The notes beneath the pieces were generated by a model. That model was not told the origin of the DNA. It worked only from the letters and a program-made list of their open reading frames with translations, and did not search any database. A stretch of 46,064 nucleotides of DNA from positions 1 through 46,064 of the forward strand of contig JABLXH010000035.1 in the NCBI GenBank assembly GCA_013178155.1. Reading direction: 5' to 3'. Shown here piece after piece: positions 16,401-25,400 of this stretch. How positions within the stretch are numbered: the stretch's first letter is position 1; every line of letters begins with the position of its first letter. The position numbers were made by a program, and so were the translations under genes. The DNA is from Armatimonadota bacterium (GTDB taxonomy: Bacteria; Armatimonadota; Zipacnadia; Zipacnadales; UBA11051).

Positions 16401-17492
16401 GTCGCGCTCGATGCTGGCGGGCTGCTCCGGAAACTGGGCTGCCCGCTCCCACGGGTCGTCGCCCAGCACGATAGGCCGGTGTTCCAGGGCATCATAGTAC
16501 GACCGCGCCCACTGTTCCTGGCTATACCAGCCACCGGGCCCCGGGGCTTGCAGCTCGCTGAGCGCCGGGGCGCCGATGCACATGACCTTGCCCCCACAGT
16601 GCAGCGCCTCCAGGAGCTGGTCCCGGCCTGCCGTGGGCAGCGTCCGCGCCTCGGCAAAGACCAGCAGGTCGAGCTGGTCCCAGGGGAGGGCACCTGCCAT
16701 CTGCTCCCAGGACACGACCGTGGCGCCAAACCCTGCTTGCGCGAAGGCAGCCGCCAGGGCTTCTGCCACCCTCCCCGTCGGGTCGCGCAGGATGGCCACG
16801 GTCCCCTGCGGCCCGGGCTGGAGCCGCAAACCGGGAGACGGCTCGGGCGGGGTCCCCTCCACGGCCAGCCGCGCAAAACTGCCCTTCATGCCGTTGACCA
16901 TCAGTGCCGCTCGTCCCGTGCGCACCGCCCGCGCCTGACCGAAGGTAAACTCCTTGCGCCACCAGGCGCCCGTGGCGGGGTCGGTAACGGTCCCGGTCAG
17001 GCTCTCGGGGGTCAAAGACAGGGTCAGTCTGTACGGCCTGCCATACTCCCATTTCAGCAGCTCACCGCTGAAGGTGGCCTCCACCCGCGTCACGGGTGAG
17101 TTGCTGCCAAGCTGTGCCTGGTGCTCGCCGTTGAACGTCTCGATTAGCTCCATATAGCGTGTGCCGTCGGGGCCCTCCACCAGGAGCAGACGCCAGTGGT
17201 TGGTCGGGTCCGCATAGAGGCTAAGCCCCGCCAGTGTCCAGCCAGTGCCGGTGCGCTCCTCCAGCGTCAGCTCGGTTTCCGCGCTCATCTGCGTAACCTG
17301 TGGACCCAAGACCACCAGGTAGCCGTCCTCGCTTCCCGCCCGGAAGGCGGCCATGCCTTCGCCCAGCGTCCACAGCACCGAACCCCAGCGCTCATAGCGT
17401 CGGGTGGTGACAAAGTCGTCCTGCCAGAGGGTAGCGCCGCAAGCCGGCAGGGCCACGGCCGCAAGCAGAAGCGAAAGTGTGCAGCGCATCAT
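13479..17492 (-). CDS. Giant secreted multidomain glycosidase (clan GH-A-like)
   Basis: A 1337-residue exported protein; signal peptide RCTLSLLLAAVALPACG. Domain order by eye: concanavalin-like sandwich (about 20-220); a Rossmann-like ThuA/GATase-type segment (TVAILRDPTGRVAEALAAAF, 225-310); beta-sandwich binding region (about 340-540); Ig-like module (GERVLLGGTVLNSGRTEQD, about 650-740); TIM-barrel beginning at GKPWYFKGINYW. The barrel has acid/base candidates Glu878/Glu882 (CWELAWEPID) and a nucleophile candidate Glu1051 (PVVWMEFGY), as in GH2/GH5/GH42-type retaining enzymes. A C-terminal beta domain completes it. The usual NEP motif is WEP here. GGAGG precedes the ATGATG start. It faces the GH123-like gene across 90 bp, so the two may share regulation. 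Substrate not deducible. Confidence 0.87.
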   Translation of the reverse strand: MMRCTLSLLLAAVALPACGATLWQDDFVTTRRYERWGSVLWTLGEGMAAFRAGSEDGYLVVLGPQVTQMSAETELTLEERTGTGWTLAGLSLYADPTNHWRLLLVEGPDGTRYMELIETFNGEHQAQLGSNSPVTRVEATFSGELLKWEYGRPYRLTLSLTPESLTGTVTDPATGAWWRKEFTFGQARAVRTGRAALMVNGMKGSFARLAVEGTPPEPSPGLRLQPGPQGTVAILRDPTGRVAEALAAAFAQAGFGATVVSWEQMAGALPWDQLDLLVFAEARTLPTAGRDQLLEALHCGGKVMCIGAPALSELQAPGPGGWYSQEQWARSYYDALEHRPIVLGDDPWERAAQFPEQPASIERDPAGGDTAWKVTTDLKGWDTYRTAASGAFDTEHPLLTFEARGDENTKQLSIECAEDDGSRWIAVVELSPEWQGYVLRPIDFAYWFDSPAKNRGGPGDRLRPERTAYLTVGLASSHTPKVRDGRHSYWFRNLATAPDRGMPEPNFTVPSLEALCPSYKLYPMDEATSLRAAAESPILPAATRLRWSGAAYSPVWRERGRGFQRNRSWRWVPVLEAFDRGGRSRGALISLMLGDSVAPNAIWANVSVADPAQALQRDLLAALMRTAEAMVQGCFLLDGGAEFFSYKPGERVLLGGTVLNSGRTEQDLTLRLTVRDADKRSVFERSETVRLAPSETRSVSWRWEPERFDPRGYEVETSLLSGDSVRDRIVHRLEALRTTPAGPDEFVRVEGSNFMLGGKPWYFKGINYWASWVAGYPDLQLYQRGRYDPEIIERDLAWLESIGVNALSAVQSLQPPDPDAPGAFRDQLDFLERCERHGIKVFMFMANGWPYRGGDVEKLKEYITKAGLKDHPAIMCWELAWEPIDSPWQGRLDYLIEPWNRWIVERYGSLENAFADWGFTPELSEGKVPPPNTEQCTSHGAWDKYVAAFRRAHSDLICAGYRDIAEPLRAWDPRHLISFRGGACGIPYRDAFAHIHGTAAPKHMDFMNPEGYNLKTGGWDTPTPDDDIRKGGLVTLFFRFTSREKPVVWMEFGYTVNGIQGSWTPERVHIDPEQLQNQKREYESFYRMFIESGARGAAPWWLPGGFRLGENSDFGLIEPDGSERPAVEVLRRYLPQFDRVRHLPATDTILFDLETHYPDSWPLYSQQYLDLVKAGKVPQVRTAGTDTDSATCPLTAVGGGEYNGHNPPLYLNAEFNRLEVKVGEGPWREVRGGETVEGAAGSRVLCRASAGNLGEAKWLAPRGDEAGGVYLAGRAEYGLPFRAPITADTPYLGDAEVREFTLVPSLAAGDTRVSFELEARGRAYFGERRVVVFRATP

Positions 17493-17582
17493 CGAAGGCC
17501 TCCGGTTGGGTGTAGTGAAGGATTCGGCGTGGCCATGGCGAAACCCTGCCAGGACAGTTACCTCGCGCGCGGAGGCGAGTCC

Positions 17583-19832
17583 ATGCGAAACCTAACCCTC
17601 GTGCTGCTTTGCTTCTGCTCCTCTGGCGTCCTCGCCCAGGACCTGCCAAACCTGCTGCGGAACCCGAGCTTCGAGGCCCTCGGCGAGGGAGGCTGGGCGA
17701 CCGACTGGGTCATCTGGCCCCACCCCCCGCCCGAGCCTGGCGCCGTCACGGTTGACACCGGCGTGGCCCACAGCGGCGGCAACTCCCTGCGTCTGCGCCA
17801 CCATCACCTTGGCAGCTACAGCCGCGCCCAGCAGGTGCTGCCAGTGGAACCTCACCAAAAGTACTACTTTACGGTCTGGATGAAATGCCAGGACGTGGTG
17901 GCCGGGGCGGAGAGCCAGGGCGCGCGCCTGTACATCGAGGGCCTTGGTGGATCCGACCACGCGAGCTACGCCCTTGTCGGCACCTCAGACTGGCAGCAAC
18001 TCAAGATCGGACCTGTGGACTCCGGCAACGGTGGCGTCATCACGGTTATGTGCTACCTGCACATGGCCACCGGGACGGTATGGTTCGACGACGTGCAGGC
18101 CGTAAAGGTCACTCCCGGATGGGAACATGCCCAACAGCAGCGCCAGGTACACCGTCGGCTGGAGGTGGACCTGGAGCAGGCCATGGCTGCCGCCCGTCTC
18201 GCCGGCGACCTCATGGCCCAGGAGGAGCTGACGGACCTGCGCGAGCGGGCCGCCGGCGCCGACGTGCCCGACAGGCTGAACTTCCGCGCCGGGCCGCCCT
18301 ACTTCCCCCTGCAGGCCGAGATCTTCGCTGTCATGGCGCGCCTCAACGCGCGGCGCACGCCAGGCCAGGGCCCACTGCTGGCCTGGAGCGCCGACCCCTT
18401 CGCCGCCGTGCCTGCCCTGGGGCTTGTGCCCGCCCGCCGGGCCCTGGCGCTGCGGGCGATGGCAGGAATCGGTGAGCGCGAACAGGTGGCGCTGAACCTC
18501 TGCTACACCGGCGACCTTCCGTTGCCGCTGCGCGTGCGCTGGAGCGGCTTTGGTGGCTCGCAGCCGCCGGCCGTGACGCTCCGGGAGGCGGTGCACGTCC
18601 AGAGCCGCCTGGGCCAACTCCTGGCCGACCCGTTGCCGCGGCTTCGCCCCAATGCCGGCACGCCGGGCGTCTACCGGATGACGCTCACGCCGGGCCTGTT
18701 CCGGCAGTTGTGGCTGGACATCGCCACCGACGGCACGGCGCCCGGACAGTACCGGGGGACCGTGACCCTGCAGGCGACCGGCCAGCCGGAGCTGGAGGTG
18801 CCGGTCACGGTAAGGGTGCTCCCGGTCGAGTTGCCGCGTGAGCTACCCATCGCCACCTGGAACTACTCCTATCAGACCTGGAAACTTTTGCAGGGCCGGT
18901 GGCCTCAGGCTCTGGCTGACCTCCAGGCTCACCACATCAACAGCTACTGCTGGCCGTCCGACACCCTCCCCTGGCCGCGGTTCGACAACAGTGGCGCCCT
19001 CCAGCCTCTTGACTGGACGCGGTTCGACCGGGCCCTGGCCGACCACGGCCCGGTGCAATGGCTGCTGCTGTGGCCAGGGTTCGAGTCGGAGCACAACCTG
19101 CGGCTGCGGCAGGACCTCAAGCCCGGATCAGAGCTCTGGGAGCAGCGGTTCATCGCCTGGTTCCAGGCCCTCATTGCCGGGCTGCAGGACCGGGGCCTTG
19201 GGCCTGACCGCATCGCCTGGTACCTGGCCGATGAGCCCTGCAACCGCGAGCGGGCCGAAGCTGTGCGCCTGACCGGCGCAGCGGTGCACAAGGCCGATCC
19301 GCGGGCCCTGGTCACCGCCAATCCGTACTACGCCGCCACCCAGGACCTGCTGGACCTGATGGCGCCGGTGGTCGACATCTGGTGCCCTTCTTTGCCTTGG
19401 GCCACGGGTGACCTGTTGTTCTGGTTCCAAAGCCGGTCCAAGATACTCTGGAGTTACCAGGTGCTGCCCAGGGACGCGGACGCCTTCGGAGCCTACCGGC
19501 TTTCCTTCTGGGAGTGCTGGCACAAGGGCATGACCGGCCAGGGGTTCTGGAACTACGCCGACGGCGAGGGCGACAACTGGACCGAGACGATAGACGGCCG
19601 GCCGGGTTATGCAGTCGTCTACGGGGGCGACCCGGACGAGTTGATCCCCAGTCGCCGCTGGGAGGCCTGGCGGGAAGGCACCGAGGACTACACCTACCTG
19701 GCGATGCTCAAGCAGGCCGGCAGGCTGTCGGCGACGTTCGAGCAGCGAATCGCCACTCTGTTGCAGAACCCGTCGCCGGGGGCGCTGCAGGCCCTGCGCA
19801 ACGAGCTGCTGCTCGCTCTCGCGCGCCAGTAA
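17583..19832 (+). CDS. Secreted GH123-like (DUF4091) glycosidase with N-terminal carbohydrate-binding module
   Basis: A 749-residue exported protein with signal peptide NLTLVLLCFCSSGVLA. Residues about 22-180 form a CBM4/9-like jelly roll (LLRNPSFEALGEGGW ... GTVWFDDVQAVKV). After a helical linker comes a beta domain (LWLDIATDGTAPGQYRGTVTL) and then a DUF4091/GH123-type barrel. The key motif is WYLADEPCNRE with the Asp550-Glu551 pair, equivalent to the Asp-Glu dyad that GH123 enzymes use in substrate-assisted hydrolysis of beta-N-acetylgalactosaminides. SRRWEAWREGTEDYTYL near the C-terminus is also typical. Activity on N-acetylhexosaminides is thus plausible. ATG 17583 has GGAGG upstream; the longer ORF to 17196 is antisense to the neighbour. 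Confidence 0.9.
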   Translation: MRNLTLVLLCFCSSGVLAQDLPNLLRNPSFEALGEGGWATDWVIWPHPPPEPGAVTVDTGVAHSGGNSLRLRHHHLGSYSRAQQVLPVEPHQKYYFTVWMKCQDVVAGAESQGARLYIEGLGGSDHASYALVGTSDWQQLKIGPVDSGNGGVITVMCYLHMATGTVWFDDVQAVKVTPGWEHAQQQRQVHRRLEVDLEQAMAAARLAGDLMAQEELTDLRERAAGADVPDRLNFRAGPPYFPLQAEIFAVMARLNARRTPGQGPLLAWSADPFAAVPALGLVPARRALALRAMAGIGEREQVALNLCYTGDLPLPLRVRWSGFGGSQPPAVTLREAVHVQSRLGQLLADPLPRLRPNAGTPGVYRMTLTPGLFRQLWLDIATDGTAPGQYRGTVTLQATGQPELEVPVTVRVLPVELPRELPIATWNYSYQTWKLLQGRWPQALADLQAHHINSYCWPSDTLPWPRFDNSGALQPLDWTRFDRALADHGPVQWLLLWPGFESEHNLRLRQDLKPGSELWEQRFIAWFQALIAGLQDRGLGPDRIAWYLADEPCNRERAEAVRLTGAAVHKADPRALVTANPYYAATQDLLDLMAPVVDIWCPSLPWATGDLLFWFQSRSKILWSYQVLPRDADAFGAYRLSFWECWHKGMTGQGFWNYADGEGDNWTETIDGRPGYAVVYGGDPDELIPSRRWEAWREGTEDYTYLAMLKQAGRLSATFEQRIATLLQNPSPGALQALRNELLLALARQ

Positions 19833-19899
19833 CAAGGGGAGTGGGCACTCACGCCAAGGCCTTTCTCCCATCTGTCCTCATCGCGAGGAGGAGACGGTC

Positions 19900-20688
19900 A
19901 TGCCAACATTCTCAGACGGCCCTGCTTCGCCCGCCTTTGCGCCCGTTGCTCTCCCGGGCAATGTCACTTTCCGCAAGCTCCCGGATGCCGCGCTCTCCCC
20001 GGCCCTGCGGGAGGCCCTGCCCAATGCCCCGCGCGGCGAAGGCGTGGCCTTTGGGTTGCCCTTCCGTCTGGGGCGGCCGGTTCTGCTTACCGACCGGCCC
20101 GTGACTGTCAAGCTCGGCGAGCTGAGGGCGCAGTGGCTCGTTTTCATGCACACCTCCGACCTGCGCCACGGTGACCCGGATGTGACCGACGATCCCCACA
20201 ACCGGGGCCAGGGCCGGCTGGGGGAGGTCGCGGCGAGGTATGTGGTCATCTACGCTGACGGCACCGAGGTCGTCACGCCCATCCGGCGCCGCTATGAGGT
20301 CGGCATGTTTGGGCGCGGCTGGGGTGAAAACTGCTTCGCGGCCGTCGCTCACCGCAAACCGATCCCGGTGCCCGCCAACCACGAACACCCTACCCGCAGT
20401 TGGGGCCAAAGCCAAACCCGGGTGGACACCCGCGACGGCGGCCCTTGGGTCAACTGGCTCTGGGCCTGGGAGAACCCCACCCCGAACCAGGCCATCGCCG
20501 CCTTGCGCTTCGAGCCGGTCAGCGGTCGCGTCCTGGTCTTCGGGCTGTCCGCCGGGAAGGCCTCCGCCAACCCGCTGCGCTGGGAGGCCCGCCGCAAGGC
20601 GGTGCTTACTCTGGACCCGGACTCGCCCCTGGTCTTTGTTCCCGATGACAACGGCCTCCTGCCGCACTTACAGCTGGACCTGGGCTAG
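19900..20688 (+). CDS. N-terminal part of a CehA/McbA-family metallohydrolase, ended by an in-frame amber
   Basis: 262 residues of beta-rich sequence (LRAQWLVFMHTSDLRHGDPD, YVVIYADGTEVVTPIRRRYEVG, GPWVNWLWAWENPTPNQAIAALRFEP) with no signal peptide and an excellent ribosome-binding site (GGAGGAG, 6 nt spacing). The frame meets TAG at 20686-20688 (codon 263) and then continues as clearly coding sequence (VISVRPRFVYPNEQWPK...) into the metallohydrolase domain in the same frame. The parts together (19900-22452) would encode about 850 residues, suggesting one gene split by a single-base nonsense change, for example CAG or GAG to TAG. It may be a genuine pseudogene, a sequence error, or two proteins with the second started internally. 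Confidence 0.75.
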   Translation: MPTFSDGPASPAFAPVALPGNVTFRKLPDAALSPALREALPNAPRGEGVAFGLPFRLGRPVLLTDRPVTVKLGELRAQWLVFMHTSDLRHGDPDVTDDPHNRGQGRLGEVAARYVVIYADGTEVVTPIRRRYEVGMFGRGWGENCFAAVAHRKPIPVPANHEHPTRSWGQSQTRVDTRDGGPWVNWLWAWENPTPNQAIAALRFEPVSGRVLVFGLSAGKASANPLRWEARRKAVLTLDPDSPLVFVPDDNGLLPHLQLDLG

Positions 20689-20838
20689 GTCATCTCCGTT
20701 CGCCCGCGGTTTGTCTACCCCAACGAGCAATGGCCTAAGACCTCCAACAACGCTCCGCCGGCGGTCTCGGAGCGCGAAGTCATCGTCGAGTACACCGCCC
20801 ACCCCGACGCCTGCTTCCACCTGGGCGACGGGAAGACC

Positions 20839-22452
20839 GTGCCGGTGGCGAAGGTACAAAAGCAGGCCCAGGCCGGGCCGCTGCGGGCCATCGCCCCCGC
20901 CACTCAGCGCGTGGTCCTGCGCACAGTGGAAAAGGGCAGCCGGCGTCCGGTGCCGGTGAAGCTGCACCTGCATGGCGAGGCGGGGGAGTACCTGGCCCCG
21001 GTGGACCGCCACCGCCTGCCCAACCCGGCCTGGTACGAGGACTGGAGTGTGGACTTCCTCAACCAGGGCACCCACTGGTGCACCTACGTCCCCGGCGAGA
21101 CGACGGTGGACCTGCCGTTGGGGCGCGTGTATCTGGAAATCTCCAAGGGCTTTGAGATCAAGCCCATCCGCAAGGTGCTGCAGGTTACCCCGGCCACGCG
21201 TGAGATTACTGTCGAGATCGAAAAGGTCCTGCCCTGGCGGGAACGCGGCTGGGTCAGCGCCGATACCCATGTGCACTTCCTGTCGCCCACCTCGGCGCTG
21301 CTGGAGGGCTCTGGCGAGGGCGTCAATGTCGTCAACCTGCTGGCCAGCCAGTGGGGCGAGTTGATGACCAATGTGGGTGACTTCGACGGCCATACCACCC
21401 ACGGCTCCGTAGAGGCCGGAGGCGATGGCGAGTACCTGGTGCGGGTAGGCACCGAGAACCGGCAGCATGTGCTGGGGCATATATCGCTGCTGGGCTACGA
21501 AGGCCGCATCATCGCCCCAATGACCACGGGTGGGCCCGACGAATCTGCCCTGGGCGACCCGGTGGAGTGCCTGCTGACCGAGTGGGCGCAGCAGTGCCGC
21601 CGCCAGAAGGGCGTCGTCGTCCTGCCTCACTTCCCCAACCCCCGCGCCGAGCACGCCGCCAGCATCGTCAGCGAGGCGATTGATGCCGTGGAGATGACCT
21701 CCTGGGGCGACCTCTACAGCGGCATCAGCCCCTACTCGCTGGCCGACTGGTACCGCTATCTGAACTGTGGCTACATGGTCGCGGCGGTGGGTGGGACCGA
21801 CAAGATGTCGGCCAACACCGCCGTCGGCGCCGTCCGGACCTACGCTCGCATTGCCGACGGGCAGCCCTTCACCTACGACGCCTGGAAGGAGGCGGTGCGC
21901 GCTGGCCGGACCTTTGTCACCTACGGCCCGCTGCTGGAATGGCAGGTCGAAGGCCAGCTCCCGGGCTCGCGCATCAAGATGCACAAAGGCGGCGGTACGG
22001 TGTCTGTGGCCTGGAATCTCGCCAGCGTTACCGTCCCGATGTCCCGCCTGGAGCTGATCGTTAACGGTGAAATCCGCGAAAGCAAGGCCCTGCGCAAGTG
22101 GGAGGACGCCGGCGAGTGGACCGTGAAGGTGGACAGGACCTCGTGGCTGGCGCTGCTGGTCCGGGGGCAGCACGCCGGCCGGCCGGAGATGATCGCGGCC
22201 CACTCGTCGCCCGTCATGGTCGAAGTTGCGGGGACGCAGGTCATCCCGGCGGCCGACGCCATCACGATCCTGGAGCAGATCGAGGGCGCCCTGGCGTACC
22301 TCGATACCATCGGCACACGCGCCGAGACTGAGGCCTACCGACGCATGCGCCTGGTCCTGACCAGTGCCCACCGCAGCCTGCACAACCGCCTGCACCAGCA
22401 AGGATCCTTCCATGAGCACTCGCCGCTCACGGACCATCCGGAGCACCACTAG
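20839..22452 (+). CDS. CehA/McbA-family PHP-like metallohydrolase domain (3' part of amber-split gene)
   Basis: The track-independent internal start shown is a GTG at 20839; coding similarity actually continues upstream to 20689 without a stop. The C-terminal domain carries the metal motif WVSADTHVHFLSP (His457/His459 if counted from 19900), GDFDGHTTHGS, LPHFPNPRAEHAA and AVGGTDKMSANTAVGAVRTY, as in CehA/McbA carbaryl-hydrolase-like phosphoesterase-fold proteins of many environmental bacteria; the natural substrate is unknown. No ribosome-binding site precedes 20839, so independent translation of this part is doubtful. The C-terminal tail is helical (AITILEQIEGALAYLDTIGTRAETEAYRRMRL). It stops with TAG 22 bp before the giant LamG protein, implying co-transcription. 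Confidence 0.78.
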   Translation: MPVAKVQKQAQAGPLRAIAPATQRVVLRTVEKGSRRPVPVKLHLHGEAGEYLAPVDRHRLPNPAWYEDWSVDFLNQGTHWCTYVPGETTVDLPLGRVYLEISKGFEIKPIRKVLQVTPATREITVEIEKVLPWRERGWVSADTHVHFLSPTSALLEGSGEGVNVVNLLASQWGELMTNVGDFDGHTTHGSVEAGGDGEYLVRVGTENRQHVLGHISLLGYEGRIIAPMTTGGPDESALGDPVECLLTEWAQQCRRQKGVVVLPHFPNPRAEHAASIVSEAIDAVEMTSWGDLYSGISPYSLADWYRYLNCGYMVAAVGGTDKMSANTAVGAVRTYARIADGQPFTYDAWKEAVRAGRTFVTYGPLLEWQVEGQLPGSRIKMHKGGGTVSVAWNLASVTVPMSRLELIVNGEIRESKALRKWEDAGEWTVKVDRTSWLALLVRGQHAGRPEMIAAHSSPVMVEVAGTQVIPAADAITILEQIEGALAYLDTIGTRAETEAYRRMRLVLTSAHRSLHNRLHQQGSFHEHSPLTDHPEHH

Positions 22453-22474
22453 CTGATCGCCACGGAGCACAACC

Positions 22475-25400
22475 ATGCGAGCCTGTTGCCTGCCCATCAT
22501 CATGGCCCTGGCCCTGAGCTGGGGCGCCGCCTGGGCCCAGCCAGCCCCCGGCCCCTTCGCTCCCGACGAGCATACGCTGCTGCTGTACCACTTCGATGAG
22601 GGCGAGGGCACCGTCGCTCACGATGCCAGCGGCCGCGGGCAGGACGGCCTGCTCAAGGGCGCGCAGTGGGCCAAAGGCAAGTTCGGTGGCGGACTGTGGT
22701 TCGACGGGACCGACGATTCCGTCTTCCTGGAGCATCCGGATGCGCTGCGCAATCTGCCGCAGATCACCGTGGAGTGCTGGTTCAACCAGGAAGCCACCTG
22801 GGGCCGGCGCTTCCTGGTGGGGCATGACGTGGGATTCCATTTCGAGGTGGATGATGCCGCCGGCATGTCCATCTCGCTGTACAACCAGGGGGGCGCGGTC
22901 AACAATGCCGAGGGCAAGCCCCACCAGCAGGTCGCCATGGGCGGCGTCTCCATCCGCCCCGGCCGCTGGCACCACCTGGCCATCACCTACAACGGCCGCG
23001 AGGTCGCCTACTTCCTGGACGGCGTGCTGCGCGGCCGTCGCACCGATGCCCCGAAGGACTTCCTGCTCGGCGCCCAGTCGCGGGGTCTGTGGGTGGGCTG
23101 CTATGTGGACATGGACTACTACTTCAGCGGGCTGATTGACGAGGTGCGCGTGTCCGATGTCGTGCGCTATGACCCCGAGGGGGCTCTCCAGCCCGGAGGC
23201 AAGGTGTTTGACATGCCCCAACCCACCCACCCGCTGCGCGCCGCGTCCGCCGTGCGAACCCCGCAGACCACCGGCCAGGCCACGCTCAAGCTGACCCTCA
23301 AGCAGCTCTGGGGCGACAGCGCCGAGGGCTGGGTCTGCCTGAAGCCCCCTGGCAAGCCCGCCGCCATCGTAGGGCAGTACCAGTGGACCGAAAAGCCAGC
23401 CGGCCCGGTGGAGCTGAGCTTCGACGTGTCCGATGAGGCGACTGCCGACGGCACCTACCTCGTGGGTTTGAAGCATGTGAAGGGGTGGTACTACGCCCTG
23501 ACTGCCGCGGAGCTGGTGCGTGCCGGGAAGACGGTCGGGAAGTGGACTGGCGAGGCGAGGGTGCGCTGGACCTTCCAGCCACCGGTCCTGGCGGCGGTCG
23601 AGGTCGGGCCGCCGCGCGGTAGGAGCGCTCACCAGAGCGCGATGCCTTCCGCCAGCCACGCGGCTAGTCGCGCTCAGGTGAGCGCTCCTACCGACGGCCT
23701 GCTGCTCCTCCCCGCTGATGCCGACTGGGTCACCGGGGCCCTGGAGCTGGACCCGGGCGAGGCAGGCGAGACACCGCTGATGCTGGGCGATGGTTCCTGC
23801 GAATGGTGGCTGCACGTGCCGGAGGACACCATCTACCGCGTCCACCTGCGCTATGCCGCTGCCGCGGCCCGTCCCTGCGACATCGTCATTGATGGCGACG
23901 ACCTCAATGACTACAACATGTGCGCCCTCAACGTCACCGGGCGCAGCACCGCTCGCGACGCCTTCTGGGAGTACCAGGGCACCGTCAGCCTGAAGGCCGG
24001 GACGCATTGGCTGCGCCTGCAGGACGTGCTGCCGGACGTGGTGGCGCTGTGGCTGGAGCCGACGGACCGCCGGCCGGAGCGGAAGGTGCCGTGGGCGCGG
24101 TTCTCCTCCTGGGACACGCTGCCCGGCGCTGCAGACTGGCAGGTGCATCCGGAGTTTGGCGACGCCTCGGGGCGGGTCGAGGCCCGAGGCGAGGCGCTGG
24201 TCTTCGCCGCCGAGTTTCGCAACACGGACCCCGGGCATCTATTCGCCGGCGACCGCGTTCGCTTCACCTGTCCCGGCAAATGGGACCTCGAGCCCTGCGG
24301 CCGGCTTGACTTCACCTTCCAGGGCACGGGGAGTGGGCATGTCGCCGCGCTCTCGGCGGTGGACGCCAAGGGCGATGAGAAGCTGCTGTGGCGACACCGC
24401 GACACCCAGACCGAGCCAGTGGAGGTCGCTGCGCCGCTGAACTTCGAGGGCAACAATGTGTTCGATCCGGCCCGCGTGGTGGCCCTGTGCCTGGACCTGG
24501 ACGAGGGCAACGAGCAGCCTGCCACGCCCCATAGCTGGCAGGTAACGCTGGGCGATCTGGCTTTCGTCCGGCGGGACGTGCTTGCCGAGCCGCCCGACCT
24601 CCGGGAACGCCAGCGGACCGCTCTGCAGGCTGTCAGCGCGCACCAGCAGCGCCTGTTGCCACTCACCTATGACCTCACTCCTGCGAAGGTGCGACGCTGG
24701 GCCCGGCCCGTCATTCCCGAGCAGCACCCGCTCTTTGCGGCCACCGAGCCCAGACCCGTCACCCGCGCCACCATGGGCATGAATCTGGAGTTCACCGGGG
24801 CCCGCGACATCTCGGCGGGCGCCATGAAAAGCTTCCACGAGGACTACGACTTCGGCCGCGTCTGCTGGCCTCATATCGGCATCCTGCCCCAGCGCCGGAA
24901 CTTCCAGACCGACGAGCAGTACCAGGCCGCCCTGGCGCAGATGGAGGAGCGCCTGCGCGATGTGGAACGACGCGGGCTGTGGCTCTTTGACATCTGGGGC
25001 TATGTGCCCTTCGGCGAGGCCGGACCGACGCCCCGCGTGGAGCCTGAACACCATGCGGCGCTGCTGCGCGTTTTCGGGCATCGGTTCCTGGGCTATGACA
25101 ACGGCGAGCAGGATGGGCGGTACATCGGGTCCTACGCGGACCGGGGCAGCTTCACCGACCGCCGCGGCGGCTGGGAGGACTTCGTCAAGTGGGATGAGGG
25201 CATCTGCAATGACAGCATGAACTACATGAACGCCACTGGGTCGCTGAACTACTCGCATTACTACGGTGAGCGCGGGGCGCGGATGCTGGGCCTGGAAACC
25301 GCTCAGGGCCTGCCCAGCGACACCCTCATGTTCGCCTTCCTGCGTGGCGCGAGCAAGCAGTACGGCCGCCTGACCTATCAGGCCACCTCCATCTGGAACC

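Noticed and set aside
20686-20688. Amber codon read as reassigned sense codon or pyrrolysine
   Set aside because: Several recognised genes in the window end normally with TAG, and no Pyl genes or downstream insertion-type hairpin are visible; a plain nonsense change or error is simpler.
20668-22611. Minus-strand 647-residue ORF opposite the CehA domain
   Set aside because: Antisense shadow; the plus strand carries conserved metal motifs and normal codon use. Further long ORFs at 22427-24238, 24239-25492, 37746-40076 and 41321-42460 (minus) were rejected for the same reason.
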